A stretch of DNA of 25,925 nucleotides from positions 1-25,925 of the forward strand of contig NZ_DITB01000057.1 in assembly GCF_002422095.1 (NCBI RefSeq), in the 5' to 3' direction. A model generated the notes under the pieces. It did not search any database, was not told the origin of the DNA, and was given only the letters and a program-made list of their open reading frames with translations. This DNA comes from Flavobacterium sp. UBA6195. Lineage in GTDB: Bacteria; Bacteroidota; Bacteroidia; Flavobacteriales; Flavobacteriaceae. Position numbers and translations under genes: made by a program. Positions 1 to 8,823 of the stretch are shown here, one piece after another (position 1 is the stretch's first letter; each line of letters starts with the position of its first letter).

Positions 1-2
1 GT

Positions 3-1151
3 GTAAATCCTGTTTTTGTTGAATTCTATGATAACCACAAAGAAATAATAGATAAATCACCAAATCTTAAAAATTCCAACATTCAACTTTTAAACAATGT
101 AAATAATAAGTTTATTGATACTAAATTAAATAGTATTCCCATTCGACAAATTCAGACACCTATTATTAATAAAGGTAAAATTGTTGGGTATTTAGTTGTA
201 GCGATGTCTTTGGAAGATTTTCAAATTGTATTAATTTTAAAAAATATACTTTTAATTACTTTTCCTCTGATTTTAATATTACTGTTTTTAATTGCAAGAT
301 TTTTTGCGGGTAAAAGTATTAAACCGGTGCAAACTATTATAGAAACATCTAGTCAAATTACTAAAGATAATTTAAAAACAAGAATTCCATTACCATTTAA
401 TAAAGATGAATTATATGTGTTATCAGAAAATATTAATCATCTTTTAGATCGAGTTGAAAATGCAATCGATCGTGAAAAGCAGTTTACTTCAGATGCTTCT
501 CATGAGTTAAGAACACCTTTAGCAGTAATTAAAGGAACTTTAGAAGTTTTAATACGAAAACCAAGAAATCAGCAAGAATACGAAGAAAGAATTCAGTTTT
601 GTGTTTCAGAAGTAGATCGATTGAATCATATGGTAGACCAACTTTTACTATTGGCCCGATTTGAAAATCAAAAGCAAAATATTAAGAAAGAAACCATTTA
701 TCTAAATGCTCTTATTTTAGATAATCTTATCCGATTCTCAGACAAAATTGATAACAAAAAAATAAAAGTTATAACATCGTTTAATGATGATTATTACATC
801 AATTCGGACAATTATTTAATTTCAATTATTTTTAGTAATTTGATATCTAATGCTATAAAATATTCTAATAATGAAACAGATCTTACTATAAAACTTTTTG
901 AAGATAACAATTCCATTTTATTTTCTTTGTCAGATAAAGGGATGGGTATTGCTGCAACAGATATTGATAAAATTTTTACTTCTTTTTTTAGATCCGATGT
1001 AGTAAATCATTCTGAAATTAAAGGAACTGGTTTGGGATTATCTATAGTTAAAAGATTATGCGATTTACTGAAAATAGAAATTACTCTAACTAGTGAAATC
1101 AATAAAGGAACCACTTTTATATTAAGATTTCCTGAAGTAAACCTTAAGTAG
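3..1151 (+). CDS. Sensor histidine kinase, 5' part outside the window
   Basis: The reading frame is open from base 3 with no start needed at 204, so the gene enters from the left edge and lacks its N-terminus. Visible in order are the end of a periplasmic sensor region, a membrane segment just after base 204 (LITFPLILILLFLIARFF), a HAMP linker, the phosphoacceptor motif SHELRTP (His codon 501-503), and the ATPase motifs NLISNAIKYS (N box), DKGMGI (G1) and GTGLGLSIVKRL (G2). It is an inner-membrane kinase of the OmpR-partner type that would phosphorylate a response regulator probably encoded just upstream. The metal-efflux genes downstream make a metal-sensing role (CzcS/CusS-like) the natural inference; the sequence alone does not show the ligand. 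Confidence 0.93.
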   Translation, partial: VNPVFVEFYDNHKEIIDKSPNLKNSNIQLLNNVNNKFIDTKLNSIPIRQIQTPIINKGKIVGYLVVAMSLEDFQIVLILKNILLITFPLILILLFLIARFFAGKSIKPVQTIIETSSQITKDNLKTRIPLPFNKDELYVLSENINHLLDRVENAIDREKQFTSDASHELRTPLAVIKGTLEVLIRKPRNQQEYEERIQFCVSEVDRLNHMVDQLLLLARFENQKQNIKKETIYLNALILDNLIRFSDKIDNKKIKVITSFNDDYYINSDNYLISIIFSNLISNAIKYSNNETDLTIKLFEDNNSILFSLSDKGMGIAATDIDKIFTSFFRSDVVNHSEIKGTGLGLSIVKRLCDLLKIEITLTSEINKGTTFILRFPEVNLK

Positions 1152-1224
1152 TTCTTAAGTTAATTCTTATAAACTATCTTTACATTTGTATTGTAGTTTT
1201 TAGTAATTTTAAGAACTTCTTAAA
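1143..1224 (+). promoter_or_regulatory. Control region of the metal-efflux operon
   Basis: Two CTTAAG hexamers lie 11 bases apart (1143-1148 and 1154-1159), one helical turn, as expected for a dimer of an OmpR-family regulator. A Bacteroidota -7 box TACATTTG is at 1181-1188; a good -33 TTG is not obvious, which fits an activated promoter. A perfect 8-bp inverted repeat with one central base (TTTAAGAA c TTCTTAAA, 1208-1224) follows, six bases before the next start codon, and repeats the CTTAA core. The first hexamer overlaps the end of the kinase gene. Protein binding is inferred, not shown. Confidence 0.5.
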
Positions 1225-1229
1225 TTATA

Positions 1230-1604
1230 ATGAAAAAGTGTTTTGCTATAGTTTTACTTTCAATTTTCATGTGTGCTAACACATCAATTGGGCAATTATT
1301 AAAATTTCCTAATCTTATTGAGCATTATGTTGATCATAAAAAGGTTAGTGGTTCAAATTCTATTTTATTTATCGATTACCTAGTTTTACATTATTCTAAA
1401 AACGTAGAAAACAATTTAGATCATCAAGATTTACCTTTTAAAACATTTGATACATCTACTTGTTCTTTATTTGTTTTTACCAACTTTAACTACCAAATTT
1501 CAGTTGTTAAATATTGGGTTTCTACTCAAAAAATATTTTTATACAGTGAATCTTTTCAATCCAATTTAATTGATTCTATTTGGTTGCCTCCTAAGATTTT
1601 ATAA
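1230..1604 (+). CDS. Small secreted protein of the metal-efflux locus
   Basis: This 124-residue protein starts with a clear signal peptide (MKKCFAIVLLSIFMCANTSIG, cleavage near SIG/Q) and is therefore periplasmic or outer-membrane-exposed. The mature part contains LIEHYVDHKK and a His/Asp-containing stretch (NLDHQDLPFKTFD). From memory, small secreted proteins with a similar EH...HK...LPFK pattern often sit directly ahead of CzcA/CusA genes in Flavobacteria; no function is established that I can name. A periplasmic metal-binding or sensing accessory role is an inference from position and from the His residues. It follows the candidate regulator sites and is probably the first gene of the induced transcript; the 84-base gap to the pump gene contains only a short weak hairpin (1622-1635). 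Confidence 0.8.
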   Translation: MKKCFAIVLLSIFMCANTSIGQLLKFPNLIEHYVDHKKVSGSNSILFIDYLVLHYSKNVENNLDHQDLPFKTFDTSTCSLFVFTNFNYQISVVKYWVSTQKIFLYSESFQSNLIDSIWLPPKIL

Positions 1605-1688
1605 TATTTTATTGAATACAGTTTCCGAATGGAAATAGTATAGTTTTATCTTTTTAGATACAATTCATTAATTATATTATAAAAAAAA

Positions 1689-4600
1689 ATGTTAGAAAAA
1701 ATTATTGCTTTTAGTTTAAGAAACAAGCTAATTGTTTTGTTGTTTACATTGGCTGTTTTTGGATTTGGATTATTCTCAGTTTTCCAAATTTCAATTGGAG
1801 CTGTTCCAGATGTAACCAATAATCAGGTTCAAGTTATAACCACATCACGAAATTTATCAACTCAAGATATCGAACAATATATCACTTATCCAGTTGAAAT
1901 AGAAATGGCGAATTTACCTAGTGTAAAAGAAATTCGCTCTATTTCAAAATTTGGATTATCGGTTGTAACCATTGTTTTTGAAGACGAAATTGGTACGTAT
2001 TTACCAAGACAATTAATAGCCGAAAAAATCAAAGCGGCTTCTGAAAAAATTCCTCAAGGATTTGGTACTCCAGAAATGGGACCAATTACTACAGGATTGG
2101 GAGAAATTTATCAATATACTTTAGAAGTAAAACCCGAATTTAAAAATCAATATACCGTTACAGATTTACGAACTATTCAAGATTGGGTAGTGAAACGTCA
2201 ATTATCTGGAATTAAAGGTGTTGTAGAAATTAATACATGGGGTGGCTATTTAAAACAATATGAAATTGCTATTCATCCAGCTAGTTTAAAAGCAATGAAT
2301 ATTACTACTTCTGATGTATTTACAGCATTGGAGAAAAATAACAGTATTGCTGGAGGTTCTTATATAGAAAAAACGAATGAAAGTTATTTCATTCGTGGTG
2401 AAGGAAAAGTTAATTCTATTGAAGATATCCAAAATATTGTGGTAAAAAACGATTTTGGTACCCCAATTTATATCAAGGATGTCGCTCAAGTTCAATTTGG
2501 TCATGCCAATCGTTTTGGTGCTATCACTGGAAATGGAGAAGGAGAAAAGGTGTTAGGGCAAGTAATGATGCTAAAAGATGCCAATTCCAAACAAGTTATT
2601 GATGATGTAAAACACAGAATTGCCGAAATTGAAAAATCCTTACCCGATGGTGTTTACATAAATGGTTTCCTTGAACGTAGTGAACTTGTAGGAAAAACAA
2701 CTTTTACAGTAGCAGAAAACCTAATTTTAGGTTGTTTAATCGTAATTTTTGTGGTGGTAGTTTTACTTGGAAACTGGCGTTCAGGATTAGTGGTGGCCTC
2801 TGTAATTCCGTTATGTTTGCTTTTTGCTATTACTTTTATGAATATTTTTAAAATTGATGCTAACTTAATGAGTTTAGGAGCTATCGATTTTGGAATTATC
2901 ATTGATGGTGCCGTAATTATTGTGGAATTTATTGCCTTTCAAATTGTTAGCAAATCATCGCATTTGGTAGGTTTAAGCAAAAAAGATCGTCAGGAAGAAA
3001 TTGATCAAATTACATATAAGAGTGCTTCAAAAATGATGAACTCTGCTGTTTTTGGTCAGTTGATTATTCTTATAGTATTTATCCCAATTTTATCGCTTTC
3101 AGGAGTAGAAGGTAAAATGTTCAAACCTATGGCAATGACCTTCAGTTTTGCATTATTAGGCGCTATGCTTTTTTGCTTTACTTATGTTCCAGTGGCAGCT
3201 TCATTGTTTTTAAAACCACAAGAAGAAAATCCAAATTCGTTTTCAAATCGATTAATTAACAAGCTGAATTCTTGGTATTTACCAGTTATTAAATGGGCGT
3301 TACAAAACACTAAAAAAGTATTATCAGGTGCGGTTGCTATTTTGATTATCGCTGTGGCTTTGTTTTCAACTATGGGTGGTGAATTTATTCCTCAGTTAGA
3401 TGAAGGTGATTTCGTTATCCAGCCCGTTCTCAAAACAGGAACTTCATTAAGTAAAACCATAGAAACCACAACTAAAATTGAAAAAACAATTTTAAAAAAT
3501 TTCCCTGAAGTAGAACAAGTGGTCAGTAGAATTGGAGCTGCTGAAGTTCCTACTGATCCAATGAGTATGGAAGAAAGCGATGTTATTGTAAAATTGAAAC
3601 CAAAATCAGAATGGGTTTCAGCTCATTCTAAAGATGAATTGGCTGATAAAATCAAAGCGGCAATTGAAAAACAAATTCCAAATATGGAAATAGAGTTTAC
3701 CCAACCTATCGAAATGCGTTTCAATGAATTGATTTCGGGTTCAAGATCAGATGTTGCAATTAAAGTTTTTGGAGAAGATTTGGATATTTTAGCTAAAAAG
3801 GCGCATGAAATTGAGAAAGCCATTCGTAATGTTGAAGGTGCTTCCGATATTATTATTGAAAAAACAGAAGGTTTACCTCAAATGTTTGTGCAATACGACA
3901 GAAGTAAAATCGCTCGTTATGGTTTAAATATTGCCGATTTAAACGAAATGATTGCTTTAGGTTTTGCAGGTAAAGTAGTTGGAAATGTTTTTGAAGGCGA
4001 AAAACGTTTCGATATGGTAATTCGTTTGAATCAAACAAACAGAACGGATATTGAAGATTTACGAAATTTATATGTTTCAATTCCTAATGGTGAACAAATT
4101 CCTTTACGTGAATTAGCCAATATTACCTATACGGAAGGACCAGCAAAAATATCTCGTGATAATACCAACAGAAGAATCGTAGTTGGAATTAATGTTAGAA
4201 ATCGAGATTTACAAAGTGTAGTAGATGATGTGAAAAAAATCATCAATTCAAAAATAAATTTACCACCAGGATATAGAGTAACATATGGAGGACAATTTGA
4301 AAATTTAGAAAGTGCTAAAGCAAGATTATTAATTGCTGTTCCAATCGCTTTATTCTTGATTTTTATTATGTTGCATTTCGCATTCGGTTCTATTAAAGAA
4401 GCTATGATGGTGTATACAGCTATTCCACTATCGGCAGTTGGTGGTGTTTTATTTCTTTGGTTGCGCGATTTACCTTTTAGTATTTCAGCCGGAGTAGGAT
4501 TTATTGCACTTTTTGGTATTGCGGTATTAAACGGAATTGTATTAATAGAGCATTTTAAAGAATTAAAACATAGTGGAAAATTTACCGATATGAATGAATT

Positions 4601-6026
4601 AATCTTAAAAGGAACAACAGACAGACTTCGCCCTGTTTTATTAACAGCTGCAGCCGCTGCACTAGGATTTTTACCTATGGCAATTTCTTCAGGAGCAGGT
4701 GCAGAAGTGCAACGCCCATTAGCAACGGTAGTTATTGGAGGATTAATAACCGCTACACTTTTAACTTTAATTGTATTACCAATCTTGTTCAAAATATATG
4801 ATGAAAAAGAAGAGAAAAAATTAAAATTTAAAAATATTAAGCTAACTACTCACATCATAATTTTATTCTTTGGTACTACATTATCATATGGTCAAGAAAA
4901 GAATACAGAATTAGATAGTTTGGTTTCTAATGCTTTAAATAACAATGCAAGTATCAAATCAGGTCAGTTGCAAGTGGATAAAGCTAAAGCAGCTACAAAA
5001 CTTGCTTATGATTTTAATAAAACCAATGTTTACTATAGTTATGACCAAAATAACTTAGCACTAAATAATTTGCCTTTAAAAGTTTTTGGAGCCCAACAAT
5101 CCTTTTCTTTTCCAACAGTATATGGAAGTCAACGTAAAGTTTACAACGCGGAATACGAAAAAGAACAAGCTGGATTTGAAATTCAAAAAAACAAACTAAC
5201 TAACGAAATTTCTAAGGTATATTATGAAATTGTATATCTTAATAATCAAGAGAAATTATATCGTTATTTAGATAGTTTGTATCAAAATTTTTCAAAAGCA
5301 AGCAATAGAAGATTTGAGTTAGGTGAAACTAATTATTTGGAAAAAATTACCGCAGAAGCCAAGTTTAGACAAATCAGAACGAAATTATCGCAAATAGATA
5401 AAGCAAAATTAGCACAACTCGAATTGTTACAATCACTTGTTCAATTAGATAGAAAAATAGCGGTAACATTAGCTGAATTAAAACCAATAAATAATTTAAG
5501 TGTTAATTCAAGTAAAAATTTGTACTATAATTATTTAGAGACATTTACAAAAAAATATAAAGCTAATGAAAGTTTACAAAAACAAAATTGGTTACCTGAT
5601 ATTAACCTTGAATATTTCCAAGGAAAAAACACTGGACTTTCACAATCTTTATATGGATTTCAAGTTGGTTTAGCTGTTCCGATTTTATTTAATGGAAACA
5701 TTGCAAAATCTAAAGTAGCTAAATTAGAATCTCAAGCTTGGGAACAACAAAAGAAAAACGAAGAAACGAAAATTGAGGCTTATATCAATCAAAAAAATAA
5801 TGAGTTAATCCAATTTCAACAAGCGATAGATTATTACAAGCAATACGGAAAAAAAGTATCGGATGAAATCATCAAAGTTGCCAATAATAGCTATAAACAA
5901 GGAGAAATAGACTTTTTTCAATATATCTTAAGTTTAGAAAATGCCACCACAATTCAAGTGGAATATTTAGATGCTGTTATTCAATACAACAAAACACAAT
6001 TAGATTTACAATACATTAATTTTTAA
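1689..6026 (+). CDS. czcA: CzcA-type RND metal pump fused to a TolC-like channel
   Basis: A 1445-residue protein made of two normally separate parts. Residues 1 to about 1040 are a heavy-metal RND transporter with the usual 12 membrane segments and two periplasmic loops. The fourth helix carries DFGIIIDGAVIIVE with D400, D406 and E413, the proton-relay pattern of the CzcA (Co/Zn/Cd/Ni) branch rather than the Cu/Ag branch. Residues about 1050-1069 form a hydrophobic stretch ending SYGQ that looks like a buried signal peptide. Residues about 1070-1445 are a TolC/OEP-like coiled-coil domain with repeated helix-turn segments such as RRFELGE. The protein would span from cytosolic proton-driven pump to outer-membrane channel if left intact. 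The adaptor gene follows after 10 bases. The fused form is, to my knowledge, common in Bacteroidota; the exact metal is inferred. Confidence 0.93.
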   Translation: MLEKIIAFSLRNKLIVLLFTLAVFGFGLFSVFQISIGAVPDVTNNQVQVITTSRNLSTQDIEQYITYPVEIEMANLPSVKEIRSISKFGLSVVTIVFEDEIGTYLPRQLIAEKIKAASEKIPQGFGTPEMGPITTGLGEIYQYTLEVKPEFKNQYTVTDLRTIQDWVVKRQLSGIKGVVEINTWGGYLKQYEIAIHPASLKAMNITTSDVFTALEKNNSIAGGSYIEKTNESYFIRGEGKVNSIEDIQNIVVKNDFGTPIYIKDVAQVQFGHANRFGAITGNGEGEKVLGQVMMLKDANSKQVIDDVKHRIAEIEKSLPDGVYINGFLERSELVGKTTFTVAENLILGCLIVIFVVVVLLGNWRSGLVVASVIPLCLLFAITFMNIFKIDANLMSLGAIDFGIIIDGAVIIVEFIAFQIVSKSSHLVGLSKKDRQEEIDQITYKSASKMMNSAVFGQLIILIVFIPILSLSGVEGKMFKPMAMTFSFALLGAMLFCFTYVPVAASLFLKPQEENPNSFSNRLINKLNSWYLPVIKWALQNTKKVLSGAVAILIIAVALFSTMGGEFIPQLDEGDFVIQPVLKTGTSLSKTIETTTKIEKTILKNFPEVEQVVSRIGAAEVPTDPMSMEESDVIVKLKPKSEWVSAHSKDELADKIKAAIEKQIPNMEIEFTQPIEMRFNELISGSRSDVAIKVFGEDLDILAKKAHEIEKAIRNVEGASDIIIEKTEGLPQMFVQYDRSKIARYGLNIADLNEMIALGFAGKVVGNVFEGEKRFDMVIRLNQTNRTDIEDLRNLYVSIPNGEQIPLRELANITYTEGPAKISRDNTNRRIVVGINVRNRDLQSVVDDVKKIINSKINLPPGYRVTYGGQFENLESAKARLLIAVPIALFLIFIMLHFAFGSIKEAMMVYTAIPLSAVGGVLFLWLRDLPFSISAGVGFIALFGIAVLNGIVLIEHFKELKHSGKFTDMNELILKGTTDRLRPVLLTAAAAALGFLPMAISSGAGAEVQRPLATVVIGGLITATLLTLIVLPILFKIYDEKEEKKLKFKNIKLTTHIIILFFGTTLSYGQEKNTELDSLVSNALNNNASIKSGQLQVDKAKAATKLAYDFNKTNVYYSYDQNNLALNNLPLKVFGAQQSFSFPTVYGSQRKVYNAEYEKEQAGFEIQKNKLTNEISKVYYEIVYLNNQEKLYRYLDSLYQNFSKASNRRFELGETNYLEKITAEAKFRQIRTKLSQIDKAKLAQLELLQSLVQLDRKIAVTLAELKPINNLSVNSSKNLYYNYLETFTKKYKANESLQKQNWLPDINLEYFQGKNTGLSQSLYGFQVGLAVPILFNGNIAKSKVAKLESQAWEQQKKNEETKIEAYINQKNNELIQFQQAIDYYKQYGKKVSDEIIKVANNSYKQGEIDFFQYILSLENATTIQVEYLDAVIQYNKTQLDLQYINF

Positions 6027-6036
6027 TCATCAAACA

Positions 6037-7155
6037 ATGAAAAATATATTCAAATTAATCGCCTTATTTGCTGTAATTACTTCATGTAAAAACGAAGTAG
6101 TGGAAGAACCACAGAAAGAAGACGGTTTAATTACAGTAACAAAAGAACAATTTCAATCTACCAAAATGCTTGTTGCTTCTCCAACAACACAAGATTTTAA
6201 TGTAACTATTAAATCTTCTGGAAAAATTGATGTTCCGCCTCAGTATAAAGCTAAAATCACTCCTTTTATTGGTGGTTATGTAAAATCAACTTCTTTGTTA
6301 GTTGGAGATAAAGTAAGAAAAGGTCAAGTTGTAATTACCCTTGAAAACACAGAATATCTAGATATTCAAAAAGATTATGTTGAAGTAGCCGAACAAATTA
6401 ACTATTTAAAATCGGAATTTGAGCGTCAGAAAACGTTGTACAATGAAAAAATCACTTCGCAAAAAAATTATTTAAAAGCGGAAAGTGATTATCGTCAAGC
6501 AAAAGGAATGTATCAAGGTTTACGCGAAAAATTATTGCTTTTAAATATCAATCCAACTAATGTTGAGAAAGGTAAATTTACTTCTGTTATAGCATTATCT
6601 TCACCAATTTCAGGAGATGTTACCGTTTTAAATGCCAATGTTGGAATGTTTATGTCGCCTTCAGATATAATAATGGAAATTGTAGATACCAACTATTTAC
6701 ACTTAAATTTAAGCATCTTTGAAAAAGATATATTGCATGTTAAATCAGGACAATCTATTAATTTCACTATACCAGAAGCTAGTAAAGATATTTTTACATC
6801 TAAAGTACAATTGGTTGGAAAATCAATTGAAAATAAAGACCGAACCATTTCAGTTTTTGGAACTTTAAATCCTGCAGACAAATCAAAATTATTATCAGGA
6901 ATGTTTGTAGAAGCCAATATTATTATTGATTCTAAAAAAGGATTAGGTATTCCAAATGATGCTTTAATTACAGAAGACAATAAAAATTTCGTACTTTTAT
7001 TACAACAAAATGGAAATGACGGAAGTTATGTTTTTAAGAAAACACTAGTAAATATTGGTGAAAAAACAGAACAGTTTGTTGAAATTTTACCTAACAAAAG
7101 TATTAATGAAAGCTCTAAATTATTAACCAAAGGAGTTTTCGATTTAACTAATTAA
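6037..7155 (+). CDS. czcB: RND efflux periplasmic adaptor lipoprotein (CzcB-like)
   Basis: This 372-residue membrane-fusion protein begins with a lipoprotein signal (MKNIFKLIALFAVITSC, lipobox around Cys17), so it is anchored by lipid in the periplasm. The domain order is typical: an N-terminal barrel strand, a lipoyl half (about residues 60-105, VGDKVRKGQVVITLENTEYL), a helical hairpin (about 105-170, rich in Glu/Lys/Gln), the second lipoyl half (SSPISGDVTVLNANVGMF), and a beta-barrel and membrane-proximal domain. It bridges the pump and outer-membrane parts encoded in the preceding gene. It lies 10 bases after that gene and 13 bases before the next, so all three are cotranscribed. No His-rich metal-binding extension of the kind seen in some CzcB proteins is present. 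Confidence 0.92.
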   Translation: MKNIFKLIALFAVITSCKNEVVEEPQKEDGLITVTKEQFQSTKMLVASPTTQDFNVTIKSSGKIDVPPQYKAKITPFIGGYVKSTSLLVGDKVRKGQVVITLENTEYLDIQKDYVEVAEQINYLKSEFERQKTLYNEKITSQKNYLKAESDYRQAKGMYQGLREKLLLLNINPTNVEKGKFTSVIALSSPISGDVTVLNANVGMFMSPSDIIMEIVDTNYLHLNLSIFEKDILHVKSGQSINFTIPEASKDIFTSKVQLVGKSIENKDRTISVFGTLNPADKSKLLSGMFVEANIIIDSKKGLGIPNDALITEDNKNFVLLLQQNGNDGSYVFKKTLVNIGEKTEQFVEILPNKSINESSKLLTKGVFDLTN

Positions 7156-7168
7156 AAAACAAAAAATC

Positions 7169-7672
7169 ATGAACGACGCACATTTACACATGGTAGTAAA
7201 CCATTTTCCAATTATTGGGACAATTTTTGGATTAGGAATCTTAATTGCGGGTATTTTTTTTAAAAACAGCGTAATAAAAAATGTAGCATACGTAATATTC
7301 GTAGTAGCCGCAATTTTTAGTGCCGTAAGTATGGCTACTGGAGAAGGAGCCGAGGAAATTGCAGAAAAATTACCTTCAGTAACCGATCAAATTATTCATG
7401 AGCATGAAGAAATGGCTGAGAAATTAGCTGTCGTTTTATATGCACTGGGTTTAGTTTCACTTATCGGATTGTATTTAAATTTTAAAAATCATGCAAAAGC
7501 CAATTTGATTTCTTACTTGGCTGTTTTAATTGCAATTGTAGGAGTATTTTTAGGGAAACAAACAGGTACAACAGGTGGCGAAATTCGTCATACCGAAATT
7601 AGAGAAAATGCTAGCAATGGTAATACTTCAGAAGCTAATCATGAAGAAGAATCACACAACGATGATCATTAA
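7169..7672 (+). CDS. Four-helix membrane protein with His/Glu/Asp-rich tail (DUF2231-like)
   Basis: This 167-residue protein has about four membrane segments (residues near 13-30, 37-56, 88-106 and 113-130). The N-terminus MNDAHLHMVVNHFPIIG, with an LHxxxNHFPI-like motif, matches the DUF2231 family of small inner-membrane proteins. Potential metal ligands are concentrated at the ends: His5, His7 and His12 at the start, an HEHEE stretch in the middle, and a C-terminal tail HEEESHNDDH. The gene sits 13 bases behind the adaptor gene as the last member of the efflux operon. A role in binding or passing metal ions is an inference from ligands and position; the biochemical function of the family is unknown to me. 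Confidence 0.75.
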   Translation: MNDAHLHMVVNHFPIIGTIFGLGILIAGIFFKNSVIKNVAYVIFVVAAIFSAVSMATGEGAEEIAEKLPSVTDQIIHEHEEMAEKLAVVLYALGLVSLIGLYLNFKNHAKANLISYLAVLIAIVGVFLGKQTGTTGGEIRHTEIRENASNGNTSEANHEEESHNDDH

Positions 7673-7698
7673 ACAAAATATAAAATTTCAAAAACATT

Positions 7699-7730
7699 TT
7701 GTTTATTCGAAATTATAGTTGTTAAATTTG
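7699..7730 (+). promoter_or_regulatory. Promoter of the his operon leader transcript
   Basis: A -33 TTG (7699-7701) and a -7 box TAAATTTG (7723-7730) match the Bacteroidota pattern with a 21-base spacer. Transcription would start around 7735-7738, about 20 bases before the leader peptide start codon. Confidence 0.7.
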
Positions 7731-7754
7731 CAGTGTTAAATAACAACAGAAATT

Positions 7755-7811
7755 ATGTTTTTAAATCAATTACATCATCATCATCATTTTTTCCACGCTC
7801 AAGCGAGGTAG
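7755..7811 (+). CDS. hisL: Histidine operon leader peptide
   Basis: A short open frame encodes MFLNQLHHHHHFFHAQAR: six His codons in 18 residues, five of them consecutive (7773-7787). It lies between a good promoter and an intrinsic terminator just ahead of hisG, the arrangement of a ribosome-controlled attenuator. Bases 7768-7780, which include the start of the His run, can pair with 7812-7826 (8 bp plus 5 bp with a 2-base bulge). A ribosome waiting for charged His-tRNA would cover that left arm. The antiterminator pairing itself could not be identified with confidence. The peptide is not expected to have any function of its own. Confidence 0.9.
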   Translation: MFLNQLHHHHHFFHAQAR

Positions 7812-7844
7812 TGATGATATGTAATTAAATCATATAAACCTATT

Positions 7845-7878
7845 AACCCGTTTGAGTACATCAAGCGGGTTTTTTATT
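7845..7878 (+). terminator. Attenuator terminator of the his operon
   Basis: AACCCGTTTGA (7845-7855) pairs with TCAAGCGGGTT (7861-7871) around a 5-base loop, with one G-U pair, and runs directly into a T-rich tract to 7878. It ends 51 bases before the hisG start codon and 34 bases after the leader peptide stop, so it should stop transcription when His-tRNA is plentiful. Confidence 0.9.
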
Positions 7879-7929
7879 GTTAAGCATTTTTTAAATCCCT
7901 TGGTGTACTTTTTAAAACAAAATTTAAAA

Positions 7930-8787
7930 ATGAACACACTAAAAATTGCTATTCAAAAATCAGGTCGATTACACGATGAAAGTATCCAAATCTTAAAAGA
8001 TTGTGGCATTTCAATTTATAATGGTAATGACCAACTCAAAATTACCGCTTCCAATTTTCCATTAGAAGTTTATTATTTACGAAATTCGGATATTCCCCAA
8101 TATTTGATTGATGGCGTGGTTGATATCGCAATAGTTGGCGATAATCTTCTTGTTGAAAAAGGGCAGAACATTCAAATTGCGGAAAAATTAGGATTTTCAA
8201 AATGTAAAGTTTCGGTAGCGGTTCCAAAGAATTTCAATTACAATTCTATTCAAGATTTAAACGGATTACGAGTTGCAACTTCATATCCTAAAACGGTAAT
8301 AGATTATTTTTCTTCTAAAGGAATTTCCGTAGACATTCACCAAATTTCAGGTTCAGTTGAAATTGCCCCAAATATAGGACTTTCCGATGCTATTGTAGAT
8401 ATTGTTTCAAGCGGAAGTACCTTATTTAAAAACGGATTAAAAGAAGTAGAAGTGATTTTAAAAAGTGAAGCTGTTTTAGCGGTTTCTCCACAAATTTCGG
8501 AAGAAGCCAAACAAGTTTTATCCAAATTACAATTTAGAATCCAATCGGTTTTGCGATCAAGAAAATCAAAATATATTTTGATGAATGTACCAAATGATAA
8601 AATCTCAGAAATCAGCAAAATTCTTCCTGTTTTAAAAAGTCCAACAGTGATGCCTTTAGCCGAAGAGGGTTGGAGTAGTGTGCATTCTGTAATTGATGAA
8701 GATAAATTTTGGGAAGTCATCGACCAATTAAAAGAAGCTGGGTCCGAAGGCATTTTAGTTTGTCCAATAGAAAAAATGGTCCTTTAA
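7930..8787 (+). CDS. hisG: ATP phosphoribosyltransferase
   Basis: The first enzyme of histidine synthesis joins ATP and PRPP to give phosphoribosyl-ATP in the cytosol. I place the start at 7930 (MNTLKIAIQKSGRLHDES). An upstream in-frame start would run through the attenuator terminator and add unrelated residues. The product is 285 residues, the long form with a C-terminal ACT-like regulatory domain (about residues 210-285) that senses histidine. The PRPP-binding region is visible as SDAIVDIVSSGSTLFKNGL. It is the first structural gene after the attenuator, followed by hisD after 36 bases. Control is thus double: attenuation of transcription and expected feedback inhibition. Confidence 0.97.
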   Translation: MNTLKIAIQKSGRLHDESIQILKDCGISIYNGNDQLKITASNFPLEVYYLRNSDIPQYLIDGVVDIAIVGDNLLVEKGQNIQIAEKLGFSKCKVSVAVPKNFNYNSIQDLNGLRVATSYPKTVIDYFSSKGISVDIHQISGSVEIAPNIGLSDAIVDIVSSGSTLFKNGLKEVEVILKSEAVLAVSPQISEEAKQVLSKLQFRIQSVLRSRKSKYILMNVPNDKISEISKILPVLKSPTVMPLAEEGWSSVHSVIDEDKFWEVIDQLKEAGSEGILVCPIEKMVL

Positions 8788-8823
8788 AAAGAAAATAGCG
8801 AATAGAATTTAGAAAATAGAATT

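Noticed and set aside
1622..1635. TTTCC-GAAT-GGAAA hairpin before the pump gene as a terminator
   Set aside because: Only five base pairs with no immediate T tract; at most a weak processing signal.
4127..4792. Long open frame of 221 codons on the - strand inside the pump gene
   Set aside because: It is antisense to the conserved RND domain, its protein is low-complexity and Lys/Ile/Pro-rich, and no start signal or neighbour supports it.
7852..7929. Extended N-terminus of HisG
   Set aside because: The upstream start lies inside the attenuator terminator, and the added residues do not belong to the family.
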